A stretch of DNA of 64,000 nt. Origin: Astropecten irregularis. Its lineage: Eukaryota > Echinodermata > Asteroidea > Paxillosida > Astropectinidae. The position numbers and the translations under genes were made by a program. The DNA lies in NCBI GenBank assembly GCA_963971285.1, contig OZ020254.1, positions 16,212,932 to 16,276,931 of the forward strand, in the 5' to 3' direction. Position 1 is the stretch's first letter; each line of letters begins with the position of its first letter. The notes under the pieces were generated by a model. That model made no database searches. It was not told where the DNA came from and was given only the letters and a program-made list of their open reading frames with translations. Of this stretch, positions 24,751-33,294 are shown one piece after another.

Positions 24751-26001
24751 CTAGAAATTGTGTCTGTTGAAAACAGAACACAAGGCTTTTCCGTTTTATA
24801 GAAAAATCAACATAACCTTATACACACAAAGACATTTGATTAAGATCTTAAGTTTTATACTTTTGAAGTATGCACCTTTAATCATACACTCACGTGACTT
24901 GGTCATATTTCTGTCACAAAGAAAGACCTTGCCTAACATTGACTTATGGCGAAAGAATCATGATCATAGCCCTTACAACTTTTAAATCAGAAGCTACTTC
25001 CTGTTTGACCGGAAGTAGAGGTCGTAGAGGTCAAGCAATGTATCACAAATGAAAGACCTTGCCTAACATTGTCTATTGGTGAAAGAATCATGATCATACG
25101 TACCTCTTACCACTTTTAAATAAGGAGCTACTTCCTGTTTGACCGGATGTAGAGGTCACAGAGGTCAAGCAATGTGTCACAATGAAAGACCTTGCCTAAC
25201 ATTGACTTTTGGTGAAAGAATCATGATCACATCTCTTACCACTTTTAAATGAGGAGCTACTTCCTGTTTGCCCTGTACAAGTCAATGGGCTATATAGCGT
25301 GAAAAATATTTTAAAAAATCATAAAAAATTAAAAAATGACGCTGTCTTGACGTAACTTCAGAATTACAATCCCGAACCTCCAATCCACCAATGTACCAAT
25401 TTTCAAGGCGATCGGCCGTTCCTACTATGTGTTATAAAAATCGCATTTTTTATGACGTCATGATGACGTCACCGAATTTTTGTCTATGCAGTGTTCATCT
25501 ATGGTGTATGCTGAAGAATTATCAAAAAGAAATTCAAAGATATCTTGTTTCGTTTACAAGAAATCGTTAAAAGAACTTTAATGACCCAAAATTTCAATAA
25601 ATCATAAAAAATCAAGGAATGACGTCATGATGACGTCATTGCAATTTTTCGATATAACACTTCCCAACTTAGATACATACCAAGTTTCAACTCAATCGGA
25701 CTTAGGGTTCGTTCATAATTGATGTCTGAAGTTTGCCCCTTTAAGACACTGTCACGTGACACCTGATGACGTCATGATGACGAAAAGTTTCGATGCACAT
25801 TGACGCTATTGGGACTTTGTTTTGACCAAGTTTGGTTAAGATCGGCTGTTTAAAAATGGCCAAAGTGGGGTGCAGAATGCCCCTGTGCTTTGTCTATAGG
25901 AATTCCCAACGACAAGAAGAAGAAGAAGAAGAAGAAGAAGAAGAAGAAAAAAAAAAAATCAGAACAAAAACAATACCTTTTCCATTGAACATGGAAAAGC
26001 C
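24751..26001 (-). mobile_element. Nested Helitron2-like element (second family)
   Basis: Its limits are set by comparison with the empty site in the neighbouring copy: CTAG at 24751 and GGAAAAGCC ending at 26001. The CTAG end carries the hairpin TCTGTTgaaAACAGA and then AAGGCTTTTCC. The far end is a 9-bp stem hairpin (25977-25999) whose GGAAAAGCC complements GGCTTTTCC. Inside are three 128-bp units, paired TGACGTCATGATGACGTCA blocks and a (GAA)n run at 25915-25950. It belongs to the same family as the 1.4-5.1 kb cluster. The insertion is in a poly-A tract (T|T on the minus strand), as described for Helitron2/Helentrons. Confidence 0.8.
24905..25265. repeat. 128-bp units, second array
   Basis: Three head-to-tail units of the family at 1550-4550, each with ACCTTGCCTAACATTG and TTGACCGGA-GTAGAGGTC blocks, inside the nested element. 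Confidence 0.85.
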
Positions 26002-26059
26002 AAAAAAAAAAAAAAAAAAGCTGTTTCTGCTGCATGCGAAACAGCTAATAATGGAGTGC

Positions 26060-26225
26060 GTAAACTTCGAGCAGCTTTTGGGGGCAGCTCGGTTAGTTTA
26101 CCCATCGTCTAGGTAATTCTAACCGTGCCATTAAATCCAATTGCGGACAGTGGGAAGATTAACCTGTTGGAATGTTACCCATCGTCTCGGTTAAAATACC
26201 CTAAATGTTTATCCAGTGCGAACGG
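26060..26225. repeat. Degenerate CGGTTA repeat, copy 2
   Basis: Shares short motifs with 21561-21790. It lies between the two tandem Helitron2-like elements. Confidence 0.35.
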
Positions 26226-26338
26226 GGCTACCTTAGTGAACCTGGCCACTACTATTGTCAGTAATTACAATACAGCTCCTCATGAATAACCCCCTTGAGA
26301 GTTACAGACCTATTTATGCACATGACTCACATGAAGAA

Positions 26339-27569
26339 CTAGACCTGTGTTTGTTGACAAACACTGAGCTGTTTCGCGTATGTTTTATAAATAATATGAA
26401 AAACAAACATGAACGCAATTGGCCCAGTACAGAGAAATAGCGGTGTTTTAATTGTCGTAAACAACTATCAGGAGCGTCGTCACTCGTCCATCAATACTCG
26501 TATACAGATTCGTGTACATACACATGCCCATGAGAAACACAGCAATGGCAGAGTCTATTATAAACCAGCGCGCGTAGTATGTATGGTTGTGCTTATTGTC
26601 GGTGGAAACAGCTATGTCGTGCTCCGTTCACGTGTACACAATTGGCCCACTACTATAGATAGCCATATCAGCGGTCCAAAAAGTTCCAAAGACCGTGTTT
26701 TGTGTTATGTTTGACTCTAAATGGCAAAATTAATTATTAAAAAAAATCAATAAAACATCAGTCGATGGCGTCATCGTGACGTTACCTCACATTTGGGATA
26801 GTAATAGCATTTCGTACCTACCCACCAAGTTTCATCACGATCGGATATTCGCTTATATGTGTTTCTGTGAAAAAAATGGCAACATTAATTATTCAAAAAT
26901 CAATAAAAAATCAGCCGATGACGTCATCGTGACGTCACTTCACATTTCGGATACTAGTACCATTCCCTACCTACCCACCAAGTTTCATTACCATCGGATA
27001 TTCCCTTATATGTGAATCAGAAAATCGGCTTTTTGATGACGTCATCATGACGTCACACCTTTTTGGTATTTTGTGGCATGTGCCTATAGCCTAACAAACA
27101 TATTGCCGAAAGAATTTCGAAAATACGATTTGTCGTTCATGAGATATAAAGAAAAGGTCAAAAAATTGAATAATTCGTATAAAATCACATGATGACGTCA
27201 TCAACACGTGACTGCAATTTTTGTCTATAACACGTCCCCATATACTTACATACCAAGTTTGAGTTGCATCGGACTTGCCGTTCCGGAGATAAAGAGCCCT
27301 AAAATTTGCACTTTTATGATGACGTAATTGTGCACGTGATGACGTCACGATGACGTACATACGCGGGACACTATTCGGGGTGGTGGTCTAACTATGTGCC
27401 AAGTATGAAGTTGATCGGAATTGGCATTATGGTAGAAGTGACTTGTAGAAAATCCCTGTGTTAAGTCTATGGGAAAAAAGTGGAAAAAGAAAAAAAAAAA
27501 AACAAAAAAAAAAGAAAGAAAAAAAAAAATAAGAAAAACAAAAGCTGTTCCGCTGCATGCGAAACAGCT
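26339..27569 (-). mobile_element. Helitron2-like element, copy 2, uninterrupted
   Basis: CTAG (26339-26342), hairpin GTGTTTGT/ACAAACAC (26347-26364), GAGCTGTTTCGCG, a body colinear with copy 1, an uninterrupted A-rich tract (27478-27542) and a terminal hairpin AGCTGTTCCGC/GCGAAACAGCT (27543-27569, one mismatch). Length 1231 bp. Non-autonomous; internal open frames are short and not conserved. Confidence 0.8.
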
Positions 27570-27822
27570 AAAAATTCCACTAATATACACAGCACAGCAG
27601 TTAGGGTAAATTGTGTAGTTGCTTCCTCGTTTACACCCTTACTCTGTGTTCGCAGTAATTTCAACCATGAAATCCATATAAATAACCAATAATTACCAAT
27701 AAATCCATTGAAACCCATATACCTACACTGTGCAATGCCTTGGTATGTATGACATTAAGGCGTATGATATCATTATTCGGAAAAAAACTTATATTCTGTT
27801 TTCAACAGACATACATTTCTAG
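27570..27822 (+). mobile_element. Helitron-type 3' end, plus orientation
   Basis: TCTGTTTTCAACAGA (27794-27808) is a 6-bp-stem hairpin followed by CATACATTTCTAG and a T-tract. It is the inverted equivalent of the end at 24751. The element extends leftward an unknown distance and may be truncated. Confidence 0.55.
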
Positions 27823-27844
27823 TTTTGTTTTGGTTTTTATTTGG

Positions 27845-28050
27845 GTTTATTTATTTATGTATTTATTTGTTTAGCCCCACTGAGATTTTCCCGCTTGACA
27901 ATACATGCGTCCTATATTGTGAAGTCATTCCAAGGACGACCATGCAAATAAATCAGACTCGATCGCCATTTGCCATCGTCAGGAATAACATGTGAACGCA
28001 ATACAACACCATAGATAGAATCCCACACAGGTGGGGTGATCATTGAACAA
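27845..28050. repeat. Dispersed repeat, copy 2
   Basis: Colinear with 13030-13340 (GTCATTCCAAGGACGACCAT, GCCATCGTCAGGAATAA and GGTGGGGTGATCATTGAAC-type blocks). Confidence 0.5.
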
Positions 28051-28181
28051 AAAAAAACGTTTAACGTCCTGCATTTTGGGAAAAAAGGAAGGAAGAGGCC
28101 CTTATTTTGTTTTCCAAAATGGACGATTGATTCATTTATCCAAAACAAGTGGAAAAACGGGCCAGGAAATGACTAAATACG

Positions 28182-28352
28182 CAGTGGAACGCCGCTATAA
28201 CAAACACGCCGGGATGCACATACATTTGTTGTTATAAGGGTCGTTTGTTATAGTGAACAATGTTAATTGTAAAACAGTATACATTGTATATGAAAAAAAG
28301 AGCCTAAGAGGATGTACGGTATAGTGGTGTTCGTTATAGTTGCATTCCACTG
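28182..28352. mobile_element. MITE with pogo/Tc1-like TIRs
   Basis: 171 bp with inverted ends starting CAGTGGAACGCCGCTATAAC on the left and CAGTGGAATGCAACTATAAC on the right, read inward. The CAGTGGAA...CTATAAC-GAAC type end is common to pogo-like elements. TA follows the right end, but the left flank lacks a clean TA. Confidence 0.65.
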
Positions 28353-28748
28353 TATACATAGACCTTTGACCTTTAATTTTTATTGGAACAGCTGTAAAAA
28401 TCATTTTCCCCAAATGAAAATGATGATTTTGACACTTTTGTCGTGTTTCATACCAAACAAAAGCAAGCGGCCTTACTATGGTGGCAGAGGAGAAACATCG
28501 CACATCACAAAATGTGCGCACATTTTGTGTTTTTTATAATTACGTCTATTTCAAAGGCTAATTACTTCACTTATGATTTATCAACACTAGATATTTCCAT
28601 AGCTGCACATTATAATGTTTGTTTTGAGAACTGGTTGCAATTTAATTGAAGCCATGGCATTTATAAGATTGTAGAATAGAAAAGTTGAATAGTTATTACT
28701 ACCCAAGACACCAATAAGCTACAATGTTATTTTTCTATGATGCTTTAG
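28353..28748. other. Upstream flank of the NLR gene
   Basis: No exon supported. 28480-28540 carries a short hairpin-forming GCACATCACAAA block related to 54820-54990. Confidence 0.35.
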
Positions 28749-29459
28749 AGCCAACAGTGGACTACTGCAGATCACCTACAGCAACGATGGATCCTGACTC
28801 TAAACACAAGGATGATGCCGGTACAAGTGGAGAGACGAGAGAGACTACAGCTAGAGCAACGATGGATCCTGACTCTAAACACAAGGATGATACTAGTACT
28901 AGTGGAGAGACAAGAGAGACTACAGCTATAGCAACGATGGATCCTGACTCTAAACACAAGGATGATACCAGTACTAGTGGAGAGACAAGAGAGACTACAG
29001 CTACAGCAACGATGGATCCTGACTCTAAACACAAGGATGATGCCAGTACTAGTGGAGAGACAAGAGAGACAACAGCTACAGCAACGATGGATCCTGACTC
29101 TAAACACAAGGATGATGCCAGTACTAGTGGAGAGACAAGAGAGACTACAGCTACAGCAACGATGGATCCTGACTCTAAACACAAGGATGATGCCAGTACT
29201 AGTGGAGAGACAAGAGAGACAACAGCTAAAGCAACGATGGATTCTGACTCTAAACACAAGGATGATGCCAGTACTAGTGGAGAGACAAGAGAGACTACAG
29301 CTACAGCAACGATGGATCCTGACTCTAGACACAAGGATGATACCAGTACAAGTGGAGAGACAAGAGAGACTACAGCTATAGTAACGAGGCATCCCCAACA
29401 AACAGAGTACATGTATGCAACCTCCAGCCAATCCATTCGCCGGCATTTCAGGTTCCAAG
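28749..29459 (+). CDS. NLR gene: exon with eight 25-residue repeats
   Basis: The frame runs from a possible acceptor (GATGCTTTAG, exon from 28749) through eight tandem 25-residue repeats to the donor CCAAG|GTAAAA at 29459. The first repeat Met is at 28787. The repeat consensus is MDPDSKHKDDASTSGETRE followed by TTATAT, hydrophilic and Thr/Ser/Glu-rich, so probably disordered. The exon ends in phase 1 and joins in phase to 30069 and then to the NACHT exon, so it forms the N-terminal part of the NLR. No death, CARD or pyrin fold is visible, and upstream exons with such a domain could lie outside what I can recognise. Near-identity of the repeats implies recent expansion or gene conversion. The true start is uncertain: an internal ATG at 28787 or an upstream exon. 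Confidence 0.6.
28787..29386 (+). repeat. Coding minisatellite, 8 x 75 bp
   Basis: Eight units start at 28787 and every 75 bp after, each beginning ATGGATCCTGACTCTAAACA (one unit ATGGATTC). Differences are few and mostly at two variable codons. Since 75 is a multiple of 3, copy-number change keeps the frame, and other frames stay open by chance. Confidence 0.95.
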
Positions 29460-30068
29460 GTAAAAAAAATGTGTTTTTCTTGTCAATATTCACCCTTGTC
29501 AACCAGCTTTGTATACAATTTTAACCCAAATAAGATCGTATCAACTATTTAGGAAAATCATGTTATGCCATGTTATACAGACATCTGCAACATATGATTA
29601 AGGGTGGATCTTGTGAATATCTTTATTTGGAAACCAGAACGCCTACAAAGAGAACAATTAGTGTTAAATACGATGTTCTGTCATGGTAATCTTCAGGAGA
29701 AACAAAAGATAGCAAGAACATCTTAACCAGAAGATACATGTTATGTTACGATTATTCTCACGAGCAATATATATTCACAAACACCAATTGCGCACCATCA
29801 ACCTCATACCCACCACATCCAGTGCAAATAATTGGATTTAATACCACACTGTAACTTTTTATCTGGACTGTACATGTACTCAAAACTGCGTATGCAGTAC
29901 TGAAACCACTCAGTGGGGGCAAGCCTAATTTGCATACAATTTAAACAGGATTAGGAAAGAACACTCCGAATATAATATCATAACAAAGTGAGCGGTGTAC
30001 GTAGTATTGACTGCTGATGCCTAAAAATTATATATAAGTAGCATTTTTATATTAAACGCTCATTCCAG
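29460..30068 (+). other. NLR intron between repeat exon and linker exon
   Basis: GT at 29460 and a CATTCCAG acceptor ending 30068. No other feature seen. Confidence 0.55.
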
Positions 30069-30257
30069 GTCAGTTGTGTCCAGAGTATCTGGGACAAGCT
30101 CAGCCCCAACCAAATGTACTGGACGTGTTCAATCGCCAGCAGGTCAACCTGGCTGTGGCTGTGGAGAAGGTGGATGTGTCTGGTCATGATATGCCGGTCT
30201 TTATGGGACCAGTACAACAACCTACTTTCAATATCCACATGGAAACACATCACAAAG
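30069..30257 (+). CDS. NLR gene: 63-codon linker exon
   Basis: Bounded by CATTCCAG and CACAAAG|GTACAG. The length is 189 nt with phase 1 at both ends, so it joins cleanly to the exons on each side. It encodes a Gln/Val-rich segment (GQLCPEYLGQAQPQPNVLDV, then QQPTFNIHMETHHK) of no known domain. The final His-rich part leads into the NACHT exon. The phase match on both sides is the main support. Confidence 0.6.
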
Positions 30258-30651
30258 GTACAGTTTCTTATTATTCACTTCAGGTGATTAAAGATACATG
30301 CAAGTCAGTGCTATGACAGGCTATATTGTGCCATAACATGTGTTGGACTTCTATGAATAAAGATAGTGTATGGCAGCAGCCGTCTAAAGTAAAATAGCAA
30401 AACGTAGATGTAGCACTTGGGGGCAAATGGGCAACACGGTGAGCTTGCAAAATCTCTAAGGCATAATACTTCGTCAGTATTAATCTGACAAACATGGGCA
30501 CTTTGTTATTTCCAAATCTCGGATTCAAATTAGTTTTGAAATAATTTTGACAGTGAGTTTGTTTTTGCTATTCAGTAAGATGTTTCGAGTATCTGGTCTG
30601 ACCATAGACCATTCATTGGTTTGTATGTTTTTTGCTTTCTTTCTTTTTCAG

Positions 30652-32288
30652 AAAAGGGTGCAGACATTCCGAAACTTACCCATCGTGTAGGAGTAGAGTA
30701 TCTCCAGAAAGAACTTGCCACGTTCTACAAGGATACAGCAAGCACCATCCCCATCCATCCAGCCGATCCAGCTCAAAGAGTAAATATTGAGAAGGGATTT
30801 TGTCCTTTAGAACTTGAACTGGAATCACAAACAAAACGCAAACACAAGGAAATGATTTCCGGGGAGCCTAAGATTTTGGACAGATTTCACACAGAACCCA
30901 TATCACTGGATGATTTGTTCAATGTGAAAAAGGTAGAGAGCTTGAAGGTAATTTGTTCAGGTAGAGCTGGGGTTGGTAAATCGATGCTGTGTCAGAAGGC
31001 TGCATATGAAAGCACTGATGTAAACGGTAAAAGTCAGGTTTCAACATTCAAACTTGTGTTTTGGATTCAGTTGAAAAAAATGCAAAAGACAAGCTGTGTC
31101 TTACAGGCCATTTTCGATCAAATTGAACCGCTTAACACTAAACTTGACAATCAGCATTTAAAAGAGATCATGGATGAAAACGAAGAACACACTCTCTATT
31201 TGCTGGATGGATTAGACGAGATTCCAGCTGATGTTTTAAAATCCCCAGAGGGTGCCTACAGAGTGAAGGATATCTTGCATAATAGAGTCTTGGTAAATAG
31301 CTTTGTACTGGTAACAACTCGGCCAGATATGAAAGATTATGTTATTAATGGATATCCTAACTATGCTAGGGTTCAAGCACTGGGATTTACATCTGAAACC
31401 ATCAACAAGTACATCCAATCTTACTTTGAAGACAATGTCGTCCGCACGAAATCTTTAATTGCTAGGTTACAATCAAGCCCATCACTGCATACACTGGCAC
31501 ATATTCCACTTATCACTCAATTTCTGTGCATACTTTGGGAGAATCGATCAGAATCTTTGCCTGATACTTTGACATCACTCTTTACAGAGTTTGTTGATGC
31601 TCTTTTCGGTAGACGTAAGGCAGTGAATGAAGAAAACATAATGCAAATGGAACCAGTTCGGAGCGAACTGGGACATCTCGCATTGGATGGATTACTAGAT
31701 CCAAAGCAAAAAACACTCAATTTCAAAGCACAAGAAGTGCATAGATATGGAAAGTCTACGTTGGAAGATGGGTGTAGATTTGGTTTCCTTCAAAAGGAAA
31801 GAGTAATAAGTGGACTGAGAGGGATGGACGTCGTACGTTTCCTCCACACGTCTTTCCAAGAATACTTTGCAGCAAACTATCTAACAAAGATGTTTCATTC
31901 TGACAAAAAAAAGTTCCTTCTCAAATTGAAACAGATCACCTTAGACAATGTATTCGACATGGAATATCTCCTTCGGTTTGTTTGTGGCATGTCTTCGCTC
32001 GCTGCTGGGTTCATTCTGGAACATATCAGGAAGATACAGGGTCATGATGAGGAAGGACTGCACAGATTGGCACGGTTGTTTTTATTTGAATCTGGATCAA
32101 AGGAGTTGGTGAGCAAAGTAGACCCACCGAGCAGGGTAGTAATTCTCAGTGGGGAGGAACTTAAAGCACTGCACAACTATATAGAGTGTAGGCGGCCTAT
32201 CCCCCAGCAACTGCCCCTGTACGGTATTCAGGAGGTCGCCGGTTCGAATCCCGCTCCAGTCAATTTTTCTTTGTTCACTTTTCAATGA
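30652..32288 (+). CDS. NLR gene: NACHT NTPase exon running into a tRNA-like repeat
   Basis: The exon begins after TTCTTTTTCAG (30651) in phase with 30257. It encodes a pre-NACHT helix region (HRVGVEYLQKELATFYKD) and then a NACHT domain: Walker A GRAGVGKS (30960-30983), Walker B LYLLDGLDE (near 31195-31220), sensor VLVTTRP (near 31310) and the downstream LHTSFQEYFAANYL winged-helix-type motif (near 31840). NACHT NLRs are cytosolic oligomerising ATPase receptors of innate immunity or cell death. From 32217 the frame leaves NLR sequence and translates a tRNA-derived repeat (LYGIQEVAGSNPAPV...) to a stop at 32286-32288. A stop here would give a receptor without LRRs. Alternatively the repeat array is spliced out. 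I am confident of the NACHT assignment, less so of whether the gene works. Confidence 0.85.
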
Positions 32289-32509
32289 CTTAAAATAACT
32301 CAGTCAGTTTCCCTTGTGGTTATTTCACGAATATAATAATTAAAAAGCCGTATCCTCTTTGAGTGATCCCCCATGTACCGTTCCCAGGTTGCAGCATTGC
32401 GTGTATCATTGAAACGATCCCTGGGGTGTGGCGGTGTGTGCGTGGTTTCATGGCTTCTGACTGCCAAACGAACAAAGATAGTTGACTATTGGGGTCACCA
32501 CCAACATAG

Positions 32510-32582
32510 GGCTGGATGGCTCAGTTGGTAGAGCGCCTGTACGGTATTCAGGAGGTCGCCGGTTCGAATCCCGCTCCAGTCA
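32510..32582 (+). tRNA. tRNA-like sequence 1 (pseudo-tRNA or SINE head)
   Basis: 73 nt that folds as a cloverleaf: 7-bp acceptor stem (one G-T), D arm GCTC/GAGC, anticodon arm CCTGT/TCAGG (one mismatch), loop ACGGTAT giving anticodon GGT (Thr) but C at position 33, and T arm GCCGG/CCCGC (one mismatch). The A box TGGCTCAGTTGG and B box GGTTCGAATCC are intact, and TTTTT follows at once. The base at position 33 and the two mismatches argue against a functional tRNA. Confidence 0.5.
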
Positions 32583-32829
32583 ATTTTTCTTTGTTCACTT
32601 TTCAATGACTTAAAATAACTCAGTCAGTTTCCCTTGTGGTTATTTCACGAATATAATAATTAAAAAGCCGTATCCTCTTTGAGTGATCCCCCATGTACCG
32701 TTCCCAGGTTGCAGCATTGCGTGTATCATTGAAACGATCCCTGGGGTGTGGCGGTGTGTGCGTGGTTTCATGGCTTCTGACTGCCAAACGAACAAAGATA
32801 GTTGACTATTGGGGTCACCACCAACATAG

Positions 32830-32902
32830 GGCTGGATGGCTCAGTTGGTAGAGCGCCTGTACGGTATTCAGGAGGTCGCCGGTTCGAATCCCGCTCCAGT
32901 CA
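32830..32902 (+). tRNA. tRNA-like sequence 2
   Basis: Identical to the copy at 32510, 320 bp downstream, with the same Pol III boxes and T-run. Confidence 0.5.
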
Positions 32903-33149
32903 ATTTTTCTTTGTTCACTTTTCAATGACTTAAAATAACTCAGTCAGTTTCCCTTGTGGTTATTTCACGAATATAATAATTAAAAAGCCGTATCCTCTTT
33001 GAGTGATCCCCCATGTACCGTTCCCAGGTTGCAGCATTGCGTGTATCATTGAAACGATCCCTGGGGTGTGGCGGTGTGTGCGTGGTTTCATGGCTTCTGA
33101 CTGCCAAACGAACAAAGATAGTTGACTATTGGGGTCACCACCAACATAG

Positions 33150-33222
33150 GGCTGGATGGCTCAGTTGGTAGAGCGCCTGTACGGTATTCAGGAGGTCGCC
33201 GGTTCGAATCCCGCTCCAGTCA
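33150..33222 (+). tRNA. tRNA-like sequence 3
   Basis: Identical third copy, 320 bp further on, about 75 bp before the LRR frame resumes. Confidence 0.5.
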
Positions 33223-33294
33223 ATTTTTCTTTGTTCACTTTTCAATGACTTAAAATAACTCAGTCAGTTTCCCTTGTGGTTATTTCACGAATAC

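Larger units (their letters stand above)
23565..26046 (-). mobile_element. Helitron2-like element, copy 1, interrupted by a nested element
   Basis: One end is CTAG (23565-23568) followed by a 9-bp-stem hairpin GTGTTTGTT/AACAAACAC (23573-23593) and GAGCTGTTTCGCG. The other end is a hairpin ending in GCGAAACAGCT (26036-26046), complementary to the subterminal GCTGTTTCGC. The A-rich tract near the right end is split at 24750/26002 by an unrelated element. Removing 24751-26001 leaves 1231 bp, the length of the uninterrupted neighbour at 26339-27569, with which it aligns throughout. It contains repeated TGACGTCA-rich ATGACGTCATCATGACGTCA-like segments. No helicase gene, so non-autonomous. Confidence 0.8.
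32216..33292 (+). repeat. Exact 320-bp tandem array, about 3.4 units, inside the NLR gene
   Basis: Units repeat at exactly 320 bp (for example CATAGGGCTGG at 32505, 32825 and 33145) and I see no difference between full copies. The array starts inside a tRNA-like head at 32216 and ends at about 33292, where it rejoins LRR coding sequence. Each unit is a tRNA-like head followed by a body that also occurs, inverted, at 54240-54590. Cutting 32217-33294 (1078 bp) would put the NACHT and LRR frames in register. The identity of the units means very recent amplification, or an assembly artefact. Confidence 0.9.

Noticed and set aside
28762-29502. Long minus-strand and second plus-frame open reading frames over the 25-residue repeat exon
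   Set aside because: A 75-bp repeat keeps every stop-free frame open. The plus frame is the one with phase-matched splicing to the NACHT exon.
32510-33222. Functional threonine tRNA genes
   Set aside because: C instead of U at position 33, two stem mismatches, an embedded dispersed repeat body, and partial copies elsewhere point to a tRNA-derived repeat.
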